Below are positions 1 to 8,890 of a DNA stretch of 64,000 bases, piece after piece. Position numbers and translations under genes: made by a program. Every line of letters begins with the position of its first letter. Within the stretch, counting starts at the first letter, position 1. Under the pieces are notes generated by a model. That model worked only from the letters and a program-made list of their open reading frames with translations. It made no database searches and was not told the origin of the DNA. Origin of the DNA: Niastella sp. (GTDB lineage: Bacteria; Bacteroidota; Bacteroidia; Chitinophagales; Chitinophagaceae); NCBI GenBank assembly GCA_017744515.1, contig JAGIBF010000034.1:1-64000 (forward strand), given 5' to 3'.

Positions 1-1039
1 TTACAGGGTAGGTTTTCTTAAACCATTTGCCCGATTGCTCCATGGTCTCCAATCTCACTTTGCCCGCTTTCCGTAAACTGTCGAGCAAAGGCATCTGGAT
101 GTCGAAACCCTTCTCCATCGCAGCCCAGGTAAACGAATTCTCCTGTCCGGCCTGCGTATAGTTGAAGCCCAGCGCAGGATCATTGGCAAAAGAACCAAGG
201 AACCAGTTCACCCAGCTTTTACTGCCACCAGCCCTCGGATACACGGGCTCGAGCGTGATCACCCCCTGCCTTCGTGAATTGATACCCTGATCATATTGAC
301 GTATAGGATCACTACCAAGCATACGGAATACAGGCACGGGAATTTGTTTATCCGCATGCTGCGCCGGCATATACGAATTGATCTTGCTGGGGTAGTAAGC
401 CTGGTTCCAGTAGCCGCCCCACAGCGTATAGCCATCAGTACCATATTGATCCTTGCAATTGGCAGAAGCGATGATATGATACTTCTCCCACAAATAATTC
501 AGCGTATGCGCATCGATAAACCACGAAGCCACCGAGCGCGGGTAATAACCAAAAATACGTTTGAAGTCTTCCATATAAACATCGGCGATCTTCTCACGTT
601 CGGCCGGTGTATAGCCGGTAGCAAAGCCCACGTCCGCATGCCAGTCCCAGGCGTAGCGACCCCGCCAGGGAAGACCTGCTTTCTCGATCAGTGGTTGCGG
701 CAATTCCCACCACGCACCAATTTCAAAAGAGGCGGCAGGCAGACTTTTTAAAAGCGTTTGATACCGGCTATCCATCAGCGCGTCATATTGCAAAAGGAAA
801 GAACCCGGAATACCATACTTTTTCATGATCTCCACTTGCTTCACCACAGTCTGGTACAAAACATCCTGCGTGATCTTTGGATCTCGTGGTTCCAGCAACC
901 GGATGAAGTTGACAACGTTCACGATCCTGGGCGACGAAGCAGAAGAACCTTTGGCGGTATTAATCTTTTGACCGGCAGCATAAAAACAACAACAGGAAAT
1001 AGCGAGGGCACAGATCAATAATCTTTTAATCACCATCAT
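1..1039 (-). CDS. Secreted polysaccharide-deacetylase-like protein (partial, C-terminus outside window)
   Basis: The reading frame starts at ATG 1039 and stays open through base 2, giving 346 residues without a stop, so the C-terminus lies beyond the window. The N-terminus (MMVIKRLLICALAISCCCF then AAGQ) is a signal peptide, so the protein is exported. The body contains NFIRLLEPRDP, FEIGAWWELPQP, WDWHADVGFATGYTPAERE, GYYPRSVASWFIDAHTL and a C-terminal FTWAAMEKGFDIQ. The pattern of His/Asp in short strand-end motifs resembles the deformed (beta/alpha) barrel of polysaccharide deacetylases and GH38/57-like enzymes, but I cannot name a family. It is the last gene of the fecR-susC-susD run, 78 bases after susD, so a role on the glycan or ligand imported by that SusC/D pair is likely. 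Function is inferred from fold-like features and context only. Confidence 0.6.
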   Translation of the reverse strand, partial: MMVIKRLLICALAISCCCFYAAGQKINTAKGSSASSPRIVNVVNFIRLLEPRDPKITQDVLYQTVVKQVEIMKKYGIPGSFLLQYDALMDSRYQTLLKSLPAASFEIGAWWELPQPLIEKAGLPWRGRYAWDWHADVGFATGYTPAEREKIADVYMEDFKRIFGYYPRSVASWFIDAHTLNYLWEKYHIIASANCKDQYGTDGYTLWGGYWNQAYYPSKINSYMPAQHADKQIPVPVFRMLGSDPIRQYDQGINSRRQGVITLEPVYPRAGGSKSWVNWFLGSFANDPALGFNYTQAGQENSFTWAAMEKGFDIQMPLLDSLRKAGKVRLETMEQSGKWFKKTYPV

Positions 1040-1117
1040 AAATAATATAACGAAATGAACAAATGAGCAACAAAACAGACAGGCAATATACCACATTGCC
1101 TGTCTGTATAAAGAAAA

Positions 1118-2794
1118 TTACCAATTAGGATTTTGGTCAAGCTTCTTACCATTGGCAGCATAGAAAGCCACCTCTTTGGTTGGTAAAGGCTGCAAATAAT
1201 CCTTGGCCGGATCGAATTTACGGCCCCTCTCTGCGATCAGAAAACCATTCGCATCCACCCTCGATTGAAACGACGCATCGCTGTAAGGAGCTCTCGTAGC
1301 CCATTCGGTGCCCACGATCTTGATACCCTTTACATCCTGCGGTAATTCCGTTTCTGCCGTTTTCCACCGGCGGATATCGTCATACCGGAAACCCTCCAGC
1401 GCCAGCTCCACAGTTCGCTCACGGCGCAGTTCAGTACGCATATCGAGGTTGTTCGCAGTAACGAAACCATTCGTCAGGCGAGGCATATTCACCCGCGTCC
1501 GTAGCTTGTTGATAGAAAGGTCAAGGTCATTATCAGTAATAACCCCGTTTTTCTCGAACAAGGCTTCTGCATAGATCAGCAACACTTCGGCATACCGGAT
1601 AAGGTGACGGTCGAACTCAAACATACTCCCATCACCCATGCGGCCCGAGTTGTTGGCAATAGGATCTTCCGACATATACTTATAAAGAATATAACCCGTA
1701 TTGAAATTGCGCTGCGGTTTGTCAGGCCAGTTGGCTACCTTATTAACCGGGTTGAATACACGGTTCGTTAAAGTGCCGGGAATGATCATCGTCATGGTCA
1801 TGCGTGGGTCCCTGTCCTGAAATTCACTGATAAAAGTTTGATACCCTTGAAACACAGTCCCGGGCGATGTAATAGGAAGCCCGTTCTTATCGAGGTACAT
1901 ATCCACCATCTTGCGTGTCGGGTTGTAACCATCCTGGTCATACATATAAGGAGCATCATGACCAAGGATATTGCGTGCATAGCGCCGGTCTAAAATAGAT
2001 TCCTTTGAATCGTCTCCAGGCTCCAGGAAAAGATAGCGGTAGCTGTCTGCACCACGCCCCTGGAAAAGATCATAAACATTGCTCGTGATGAGCTCACGCG
2101 AATCGGCAATAGCCCGGTCGAGGTAACCGCCCGAAGCAGCATCACCCCTGAACTTCCCCCACGTACCTTCAAACAGTGCTACGCGTGAAGCCAGTGCAAG
2201 CGCGGCCCCTTTGGTGATACGGCCTACATCACCGGCAGCAAGGGCAGATTGAACAGGTAAGTCATTTTTCGCTTCTGCCAGGTCTTTAAGAATGAAGTCG
2301 GCAGTCTCCTTGCGGCCGGCCCGCGGTGCAAACAGTTCCGGATCGCCGGTCGTAAGCACTTTGCTGAAAAGAGGAACACCCCCGTAGATCCTTAACAACT
2401 TCCAGTAATACCAGGCCCTGAAGAACTTCGCCTCAGCCACATACCTTTTTATTTCCGCATCTGTCGAGCCGGTACCCTTTTCAATGATATTATTGGCGCT
2501 CCGGACATAACCATAACTGGTATTCCATTGACCGGAGTTTTCAGCAGGCTGATAACTGCCGTTACTGATCGTATTGGGAACATTGAAGGAAATATCAGAC
2601 TCGTTATCCTCCGCCCCAAACCTGTCTAAACCATTATACAGGTTATTAGCCGCCAGCTTGAAGTCATTACCGGTTTTCCAGAAAGTCGCGTCCGTTACGC
2701 TGTCCTGCGATACGAGGTTGAGGTCTTTATTACAGCCACTCCAGGCAACGGCAGCCAGCAACAACCAACACCAATAAAAGAATTTATTTTTCAT
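1118..2794 (-). CDS. SusD/RagB family outer-membrane nutrient-binding lipoprotein
   Basis: A 558-residue surface lipoprotein that binds the substrate at the mouth of the partner TonB-dependent channel. The signal peptide ends in a lipobox with Cys21 (AWSGC), after which mature SusD proteins carry their lipid. The TPR-like helical N-terminal half (WNTSYGYVRSANNIIEKG, AEAKFFRAWYYWKLLRIYGGVPL) and the C-terminal signature (RRERTVELALEGFRYDDIRRW, and the terminal DQNPNW) are classic SusD/RagB features. It begins 10 bases after the susC stop, so the two are translated from one message. Length is typical of the family. The substrate cannot be told from the sequence; the absence of nearby glycoside hydrolases on this side, other than the truncated downstream enzyme, leaves it open. 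Confidence 0.95.
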   Translation of the reverse strand: MKNKFFYWCWLLLAAVAWSGCNKDLNLVSQDSVTDATFWKTGNDFKLAANNLYNGLDRFGAEDNESDISFNVPNTISNGSYQPAENSGQWNTSYGYVRSANNIIEKGTGSTDAEIKRYVAEAKFFRAWYYWKLLRIYGGVPLFSKVLTTGDPELFAPRAGRKETADFILKDLAEAKNDLPVQSALAAGDVGRITKGAALALASRVALFEGTWGKFRGDAASGGYLDRAIADSRELITSNVYDLFQGRGADSYRYLFLEPGDDSKESILDRRYARNILGHDAPYMYDQDGYNPTRKMVDMYLDKNGLPITSPGTVFQGYQTFISEFQDRDPRMTMTMIIPGTLTNRVFNPVNKVANWPDKPQRNFNTGYILYKYMSEDPIANNSGRMGDGSMFEFDRHLIRYAEVLLIYAEALFEKNGVITDNDLDLSINKLRTRVNMPRLTNGFVTANNLDMRTELRRERTVELALEGFRYDDIRRWKTAETELPQDVKGIKIVGTEWATRAPYSDASFQSRVDANGFLIAERGRKFDPAKDYLQPLPTKEVAFYAANGKKLDQNPNW

Positions 2795-2804
2795 GTCGCG
2801 TAGA

Positions 2805-5800
2805 TTAGAATTTTACAGTTAAACCCAATGAATACACCTTGTTGAACGGATACGTACCCTCATTCCGGTAACCGTCCTCGGGGTCAAAATTGCCGCCAAG
2901 CGTTCCCTTCGAGATCGTGAATAAGTCCTGCCCGCTGAAATAAACCCGCGCAGATTTTATCTTCACAGCATTCGTCACCGAAGCAGGCAATGTATAACCC
3001 ACTGTGATAAGCTTAAACCGCAGGTACGATACATTCTGCAGCCGCATGGCAGAAGCGCGGTAATTGAAGTTCCTCACGTCATCATACCCCACGTTGCCGG
3101 GAAGATAGCGCGGCAAAGGAGCATCCGGCCTGCTGGGCGACCATGTCTTGCCATAAAAATATTGCAGCGATGGCCAGAAGAAAGTATTAGGCTGACTGAT
3201 AGCCCCTTCATAGATCACATCACGTTTACCCACGCCTTGCAGAAACAATTGCAGGTCAAAATCCTTATAACCCACATTGAAGTTGGCAGAGTAAGTATAC
3301 CGTGGCGTCAGGTTGCCAAGATAAACCATGTCACCCGCCAGCCCCTTGGTCTTGTCGCCAAAGGCAGTCAGCTTGCCGTCACCATCCACGTCCTTATACA
3401 GCACATCACCAAAGTTTATCCGCGAAGGAACACCCTGCAGCTTCTTGTAATCATCGAGCTGTTTCTGGGTGGTGATGATGCCTTCATATACATATCCGAA
3501 ATAAGAATAGATCGGGAAGCCCTGCCTGAACTGGTTTAGACCTTCTCCATAAGCGTCTGTGTTCTTTAATTCAACCAGCTTGTTTTTACTGTCACTGAGC
3601 TGTAGCGATACACTGTACTTGAAATCACCCAGCTGATCCTTCCACGTTACGATCGCTTCAAAACCTTTGGTATCCAGTTTTCCCTGGTTGATCGCAGGAG
3701 GTGTGGCGCCAAATACGGCGGGCACGGCCACATTCACCAGCATATCATTATTGATCTTATTGTAGTAATCGAAAGAAAAACTCAGCTTCGATTTGAGCGC
3801 AGAGATATCGATCCCGATATTGCGCGTTTCGATCGTTTCCCAGGTCCTGTCCGAAGAAGCCGGATTGGCATTAGCGCCGGTGAGCCCTGCATTGGGCGCG
3901 CCCAGCGGGTAGTTGCCACCAATAGTCACCAGCGGGATGTAATCATACAAACCCAGCTGACCCAATTCCTGGTTGCCCATCTTACCATAAGACACCCTTA
4001 CCTTCAGCAGGTCAAAGACATTCATATTCCTGATGAAGTCCTCTTCCGAAAGATTGTACGCTACGGCGCCGGAAGGGAACACGGCACTCCAGCGTTTGCT
4101 GGGCGCAAACTTCGAGCTTCCGTCAGCCCGTGCAGTAAAGTCCACGATCAGCCGGTCTTTAAAAGTATAGCTCAGCCTGCCGAAGTAAGAAGCTAGCGCC
4201 TGGTTGTTCAGGTAACCCGTAAAGTTGGCATAAGCCGCCTTGGTCCTGTCGGCAAGGTTGAGCGTGAAAATATCATTGCTGGTAAAATTGTAACCGTTGG
4301 TCGATTGACCCTCACGTTTAGTCTGTTCCAGCGAGGCGCCACCGGTGAAGTTGATTCCATGATCATCGCCAAACTTTTTGGTATAATCCAGGTACACCTG
4401 GTACAGCTTGTTCAGCGTTTTGTCATTCGCATAGTTGGCTGAGTTGGGATTGTTGCGGATATCCTGGATGCCACCGGCCCAGTTATAGCGCGTGATGGTA
4501 CGGTTGGTGGTACTGCGGTTCTGATAATCCAGTCTCACGGCTGCCTGCCCCGTTAGCTTCAGCCCGGGAATGAGGGTATAGTCCATTTTGATGTTCGCAC
4601 CAAACCTCGACAGATTGCTCAAACCGGTGCCACCCTCTTCCAAATACTGTGCAGGCCCTTCGTAACCCTGGTAACCATAAAATTGCCCCGTTGGATTAAA
4701 AACAGGCTGATAAGGAAACTGACGTGTCACGTTGGTGAGCGCGCTGCCCAGCAGGGTAGGAGTAACTACTGAACGGTTGTCGAAGTACGACCTTGTTTCA
4801 ATTGATAGACGATTACTGAGCTTGAAATCATAATTCAGGCGCAGGTTATAGCCATCAGACTTATTGGTGCCATAACGGACCACACCATTATCACGCACAT
4901 AGCCCACAGACAACAAATAATTATTATGGTCCCCGCCACCCGAAACACTGATATTATGAATATGCTGCGTAGCATCCTTGTACACCACTTTATTCCAGTC
5001 GGTATAACCATAAAAGCCAGGATAGTTGGTTACCCCATAGTTCCAGCCGGTAGGATCAGGCGCAGCATTGTTCCGTATCTTTTCAAAAACTTCAGGAGCA
5101 AAACCATTGATGCCGGCATTACGCAGCCCTTCATCCATGAACTCGGCAAACTCCAGCGTGTTTTGCATTTTTCGTAAATACGTCGGCTTCTTGTAACCCA
5201 CGTTGGCAGTGTAAGTCACAGTAGGAGGGCCTTTCCGGCCACGCTTGGTAGTCACGAGAATTACCCCATTCGCAGCGCGCGCTCCGTAAATAGCAGCAGC
5301 GGCATCCTTCAACACAGTCACTTCTGCAATATCGTTGGTGTTCACAGTATTGATATCACCGGGTATGCCATCCAGCAGCACCAGCGGCGCATTACCATTC
5401 ACCGAAGAATAACCCCGCACCTGGAAGCCATAAGTAGTGCTGCCCGGCTGCCCGCTGGCCTTGGTAATAGTTAGTCCGGGAATAGCCCCTTGCAATGCAT
5501 CGTAACCATTATTCAAAGGACGGCTTTCAAACACTTCCGATTTTACAGTAGAGATCGATCCGGTGATAGCCCCTTTGGTCCGGGTGCCATAACCCACCAC
5601 CACTACCGCATCGAGGTTCGATTCTATTCTGGTCAGGTTGATGTCGAACGATTGTTTATCACCGACAGATACCTTCTTCGTTTTATATCCCAAATGTGAA
5701 ACCACCAGCACACCACCTTGCGAAGGAAGCTCCAGCGAGAAAAAGCCTTTATCATTGGTGTTGGCCCCGGTGAAAGTACCCTCCAGCGTGATCGTGGCGC

Positions 5801-6257
5801 CTATCAATGGTTCCCCGTTCATTTCATCCCGCACAGTGCCGCTTACCACTGGCAACACTGCTTGCGCTTTAGTGCTGTCGGCTTGTACAGTTGGCCGTAC
5901 AAAGATCAGCACCGTTTTATTGGAAATGGAATAACCGATAGGTTGACCTTCAAAACAGATATCGAGCACCTTGGTGATATCTGCATGCTTCACCCGCATG
6001 TTGATAGGCTTTAAACCCTTGATCGTTTCGTTGTTATAAAGAAAATCGAAGTCGGTTTGTTTTCTCAGTTGAGCAACAACCTCTGTAAACCTGGCATTCT
6101 TCGTTTCGATAGAAACCTTTTGCGCAGCGGCTTTTTCAGCCTTGATCTGTACAAAAGTGACAAGCAGTAAAATAGCAGTTAACTTCATTTTCAAGCATAG
6201 ATTGGTATGGGCAAAAAGCTGCCTTCCGAACAGTAGTTCAGTAAATTTTTTATACAT
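2805..6257 (-). CDS. SusC/RagA family TonB-dependent transporter with N-terminal signalling domain
   Basis: A 1150-residue outer-membrane beta-barrel importer. In order it shows a signal peptide, a secretin/TonB short N-terminal (STN) domain at about 48-120 (ARFTEVVAQLRKQTDFDFLY, a motif common in FecA-like receptors), a carboxypeptidase-regulatory-like beta-sandwich at about 136-210 (GEPLIGATITLEG), the SusC plug starting at VVVVGYGTRTKG and ALQGAIPGLTI near 230-265, and a 22-strand-type barrel ending in an aromatic residue (YSLGLTVKF). The STN domain is the part that talks to FecR, so this receptor is expected to report ligand binding to the FecR/sigma pair encoded upstream. It is followed at once by susD. 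The 198 bases between fecR and this gene hold no ORF and may contain the ECF-dependent promoter. Confidence 0.96.
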   Translation of the reverse strand: MYKKFTELLFGRQLFAHTNLCLKMKLTAILLLVTFVQIKAEKAAAQKVSIETKNARFTEVVAQLRKQTDFDFLYNNETIKGLKPINMRVKHADITKVLDICFEGQPIGYSISNKTVLIFVRPTVQADSTKAQAVLPVVSGTVRDEMNGEPLIGATITLEGTFTGANTNDKGFFSLELPSQGGVLVVSHLGYKTKKVSVGDKQSFDINLTRIESNLDAVVVVGYGTRTKGAITGSISTVKSEVFESRPLNNGYDALQGAIPGLTITKASGQPGSTTYGFQVRGYSSVNGNAPLVLLDGIPGDINTVNTNDIAEVTVLKDAAAAIYGARAANGVILVTTKRGRKGPPTVTYTANVGYKKPTYLRKMQNTLEFAEFMDEGLRNAGINGFAPEVFEKIRNNAAPDPTGWNYGVTNYPGFYGYTDWNKVVYKDATQHIHNISVSGGGDHNNYLLSVGYVRDNGVVRYGTNKSDGYNLRLNYDFKLSNRLSIETRSYFDNRSVVTPTLLGSALTNVTRQFPYQPVFNPTGQFYGYQGYEGPAQYLEEGGTGLSNLSRFGANIKMDYTLIPGLKLTGQAAVRLDYQNRSTTNRTITRYNWAGGIQDIRNNPNSANYANDKTLNKLYQVYLDYTKKFGDDHGINFTGGASLEQTKREGQSTNGYNFTSNDIFTLNLADRTKAAYANFTGYLNNQALASYFGRLSYTFKDRLIVDFTARADGSSKFAPSKRWSAVFPSGAVAYNLSEEDFIRNMNVFDLLKVRVSYGKMGNQELGQLGLYDYIPLVTIGGNYPLGAPNAGLTGANANPASSDRTWETIETRNIGIDISALKSKLSFSFDYYNKINNDMLVNVAVPAVFGATPPAINQGKLDTKGFEAIVTWKDQLGDFKYSVSLQLSDSKNKLVELKNTDAYGEGLNQFRQGFPIYSYFGYVYEGIITTQKQLDDYKKLQGVPSRINFGDVLYKDVDGDGKLTAFGDKTKGLAGDMVYLGNLTPRYTYSANFNVGYKDFDLQLFLQGVGKRDVIYEGAISQPNTFFWPSLQYFYGKTWSPSRPDAPLPRYLPGNVGYDDVRNFNYRASAMRLQNVSYLRFKLITVGYTLPASVTNAVKIKSARVYFSGQDLFTISKGTLGGNFDPEDGYRNEGTYPFNKVYSLGLTVKF

Positions 6258-6455
6258 TTGATTGTTAGGTTTATTTAATGATCAAGCGTTAAGTTACCTG
6301 ACTCAGCCACAAGCTGATTGACCAGGGGCGGTTGCGACGTCTCTGGTTTTTTATTAGCTGTCGCAGTTAGTGTTAGTGTCGTTTTTCGATATGGCTCCTT
6401 TTTTAAAAGTTTGGAAATAGGGTTGTCATATTAGCAGGCTTTGTGGGTCATCATA

Positions 6456-7619
6456 TTATTTCAGTTTTTTGGAGACGATAATTTTCGAGCCGGACAATTC
6501 AAAACGCACATTCCCGATTCGCTCCATGTTCTTTAGTAGTTGACTCAGATTAGTCGATCGCGAAAAAGTACCACCAAACCGCTCTTTGGTCAGATCCCCT
6601 TTAAATTCAACATCCACATCATACCACCGGCTGATATTTTTCATCACCGTTATCGATTCCTGGTTATCAAACAGGAAATAACCATTCTTCCAGGAGATAG
6701 CATCCTCAGCACTCACCGCATGGATGTTTATATGCTCATTGGTAAAAGATAAGTTGGCCTGTTGCCCGGGTTTCAGCAGACCGGATGTACCGTTAGCAGT
6801 ATTGGTAACTTTCACGCTCCCCGAAAGCAGCGTAGTGCTCATGCCGGCCTCATCATCATAACACCGAAGGTTGAAATGGGTACCAAGCACGGTGATCTCC
6901 TGTTTACGCGAGGTTACGGTGAAAGGCTGCACCTTCCGGTGTGCTACTTCAAAATATACCTCTCCCGTCACGGTTACCCTTCTTTCATCCTTGTTGAAAA
7001 ACAACGGATAAGTGATGGAAGAAGCGGCATTCAGCCAGGCCTTCGTTCCATCAGGAAGCGTCACCTGAAAATGCCCCGCACGCGGCGTCGATAAGGTGTG
7101 GTAAAGAACTTTGTCTGATGACAGGTTACCTGGTTGAACAGAACCACTATAACTCAGCTCACCATCGGTGTTATTATATATGTTCATGCCCGCATCATGC
7201 CCGATCATCCCATTCTTTGCACCTTTCAAAACCACCCGCCTGTTATCCGAAAGCGTTAAGATGGCCCGGTGTGAGCCCGGTTGAAAATCATGCGTAGCGG
7301 CCACTGCTTCAACAGGTTCTTGGCTTGCTGCTGTGGGCGTCGTCCTGCCTAAGTAGAGATACAGCCCGGCCGCCACAACGATCAGCACAGAAGCCGCTGC
7401 AGCCAGTGGTTTCCAGCGTAGCCGCTGCACCTTTTTCCGCTGCCCGGGTTTAATGGACAACCAGACTTCATCCTTCAACTTTTCCAGTTCCCCGGGCGCC
7501 ATCTTTGCCTGCTCCGGTTCCCATTGCATGTACCAGCTTTCCAGCAATACCAGTTCTTCTTTCGTGATGGTCCCGTCTTTGAATTTTTCTAATAAGTCCC
7601 GGATTTCCCTTGTTTGCAT
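6456..7619 (-). CDS. FecR-family anti-sigma factor / transmembrane signal transducer
   Basis: A protein of about 387 residues in the inner membrane that holds an ECF sigma factor until a TonB-dependent receptor signals ligand binding. I prefer ATG 7619 (MQTREIRDLLEKFKDG, the usual FecR opening) over the upstream in-frame ATG at 7655. The cytoplasmic N-terminal 70 or so residues are followed by one membrane helix (PLAAAASVLIVVAAGLYLYL), then the periplasmic FecR domain (FQVTLPDGTKAWLNAASSI, VTGEVYFEVAHR, LLSGSVKV) and a C-terminal STN-like DUF4974 domain (ISRWYDVDVEFKG, FGGTFSR). It is transcribed away from the sigma gene and toward susC, the standard Bacteroidota arrangement, which makes susC/susD its target operon. 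Confidence 0.93.
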   Translation of the reverse strand: MQTREIRDLLEKFKDGTITKEELVLLESWYMQWEPEQAKMAPGELEKLKDEVWLSIKPGQRKKVQRLRWKPLAAAASVLIVVAAGLYLYLGRTTPTAASQEPVEAVAATHDFQPGSHRAILTLSDNRRVVLKGAKNGMIGHDAGMNIYNNTDGELSYSGSVQPGNLSSDKVLYHTLSTPRAGHFQVTLPDGTKAWLNAASSITYPLFFNKDERRVTVTGEVYFEVAHRKVQPFTVTSRKQEITVLGTHFNLRCYDDEAGMSTTLLSGSVKVTNTANGTSGLLKPGQQANLSFTNEHINIHAVSAEDAISWKNGYFLFDNQESITVMKNISRWYDVDVEFKGDLTKERFGGTFSRSTNLSQLLKNMERIGNVRFELSGSKIIVSKKLK

Positions 7620-7697
7620 GGAAGATTGTCCTTTAGAAATAATAACAGGCAACATATAGGGGAGGGGGGTAATGGGCTGGAAATTTTTTTAGCCGGA

Positions 7698-7723
7698 TCA
7701 GTACAGGTCAGTACAGGTCAGTA
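7698..7723. repeat. 10-bp direct repeat in the fecR/sigma divergent intergenic region
   Basis: The unit gtacaggtca occurs twice in perfect tandem (7701-7710 and 7711-7720), flanked by partial copies (tca before, gta after), about 2.6 units in all. It lies between the fecR start and the sigma-factor start. A ten-base period places each unit on the same face of the helix, which suits a regulator or sigma-factor binding site controlling one or both genes. Binding is inference. Confidence 0.5.
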
Positions 7724-7774
7724 GTTCCTGAAATAGCTTGTAGCTTTAATTGCTATAACGTTTAAGCTATCACA

Positions 7775-8365
7775 ATGGCCCGGTACGATTGCTTGAAAGA
7801 GAATGAATTGTTTGCTTTGATCAGATGCGGTGACGAGCCTGCCTTTGCAGCGCTGTACAACCGCTACTTTGGGCTATTGTATATGCACGCCTTCCAGCGC
7901 CTGAAAGATAAAGATGAAGCCAAAGACCTCGTGCAGGACCTCTTCCTGCGGCTGTGGGACCAGCGGGTATCCCTTCCTGACGATATAAATATTACAGCCT
8001 ATCTCTACACCGCTGTTAAAAACAGGATACTCAACAAGCTCGCCCATAAATGCGTGGAGAATAAATTCCTGTTCAGCCTCGAAAAGACGACTACCACAGA
8101 GGCCATCACCGACCACCTGGTGCGGGAGCACCAACTGGCTACCATCATAGAAAAACAGATTCGCCAGCTGCCACCCAAAATGCGGCAGGTCTTCGAGCTC
8201 AGCAGAAAGTCTTACCTCACCTACAGTGAAATAGCAGAACGCCTCAACCTCAGCGAGCAATCCGTGAGAAGCCACGTAAAAGGCGCGCTGAGGTTGTTGC
8301 GTACAAAGTTGGGACTTTGGTGCTGTGTGGGATTACTGATGATTACAGTATGGTATCTGTCGTAA
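7775..8365 (+). CDS. ECF RNA polymerase sigma-70 factor (Bacteroidota expansion family)
   Basis: A 196-residue extracytoplasmic-function sigma factor. Region 2 is visible at about 26-62 (ALYNRYFGLLYMHAFQRL, DEAKDLVQDLFLRLW) and region 4 at about 131-176 (LPPKMRQVFELSRKSYLTYS, LNLSEQSVRSHVKGALRLLR). It ends in a hydrophobic tail of about 18 residues (LGLWCCVGLLMITVWYLS) that could sit in the membrane next to FecR. It is divergent from fecR, which is its presumed anti-sigma factor, and should direct transcription of the susC/susD operon. Its stop codon abuts the stop of the convergent SnoaL-like gene with no base between them. Confidence 0.95.
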   Translation: MARYDCLKENELFALIRCGDEPAFAALYNRYFGLLYMHAFQRLKDKDEAKDLVQDLFLRLWDQRVSLPDDINITAYLYTAVKNRILNKLAHKCVENKFLFSLEKTTTTEAITDHLVREHQLATIIEKQIRQLPPKMRQVFELSRKSYLTYSEIAERLNLSEQSVRSHVKGALRLLRTKLGLWCCVGLLMITVWYLS

Positions 8366-8794
8366 TTACGCTATCTTATCTTCTTTCAGAGCGGCCAGCA
8401 CCACAGGCAGCGAAGTAATACCCCAATGCTCATAATACTTTCCGTCTTTTATTCTTACAATGTCTATCACATCGATACTTACATGGCACTTTGTCGGCGC
8501 AATGCCCATAAAGTTGCCGGTATGCATGCCGCTGATTGTCTTTCGGGTGGTCACCAGATCACCTTCAGCCACCTGATCATGGATGGTTACTTGCAGATCA
8601 GCCAATGCTGGTCGTAAAAGGCTGTTGAAGAAATAGAGCATACCACCCGGACCGGCGTCCATACCATTGGGCGCCGAATGGTTGATAAACTGTTTGTCCA
8701 TCAACTCCTCGAAGCTCTGTTCATTACCTTGTTCAATAACTTCCTGGTTAAAACGGCGTACGACAGCTTTGCTTTGTTCAGCTTGTGTGTTCAT
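8366..8794 (-). CDS. SnoaL-like / ester cyclase family protein
   Basis: A 142-residue protein of the SnoaL-like polyketide-cyclase fold (alpha+beta barrel, NTF2-like superfamily). Visible family features are VRRFNQEVIEQGN near the start, FINHSAPNGMDAGPGGM with the usual His, the middle strands DLQVTIHDQVAEGDLVTTR, the motif GNFMGIAPT, and IDVIDIVRIKDGKYYEHWG close to the end. Members are small soluble proteins; most have no proven substrate, and the catalytic cyclase residues are not certain here. It lies 96 bases downstream of the araC-type gene on the same strand and may be its regulatory target. No signal peptide is present. Confidence 0.85.
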   Translation of the reverse strand: MNTQAEQSKAVVRRFNQEVIEQGNEQSFEELMDKQFINHSAPNGMDAGPGGMLYFFNSLLRPALADLQVTIHDQVAEGDLVTTRKTISGMHTGNFMGIAPTKCHVSIDVIDIVRIKDGKYYEHWGITSLPVVLAALKEDKIA

Positions 8795-8890
8795 TTGCTT
8801 TACGATTTTAATAATGATTGATAAAGCAAAGGTCGCCCGGGCAGCAGCCCGTGTGTTAGAGCCAGGCGTTCAAAAACTATTGCTGAAAGC

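Noticed and set aside
296..1021. Plus-strand ORFs at 296-751 and 758-1021
   Set aside because: They are antisense to the open, signal-peptide-bearing minus-strand frame that runs from 1039 off the window edge.
6340..6370. Hairpin CCAGGG/CTCTGG followed by a T run on the plus strand (about 6319-6352)
   Set aside because: No plus-strand transcript is expected here; the arms are short with a 13-base loop, so it is not called as a terminator.
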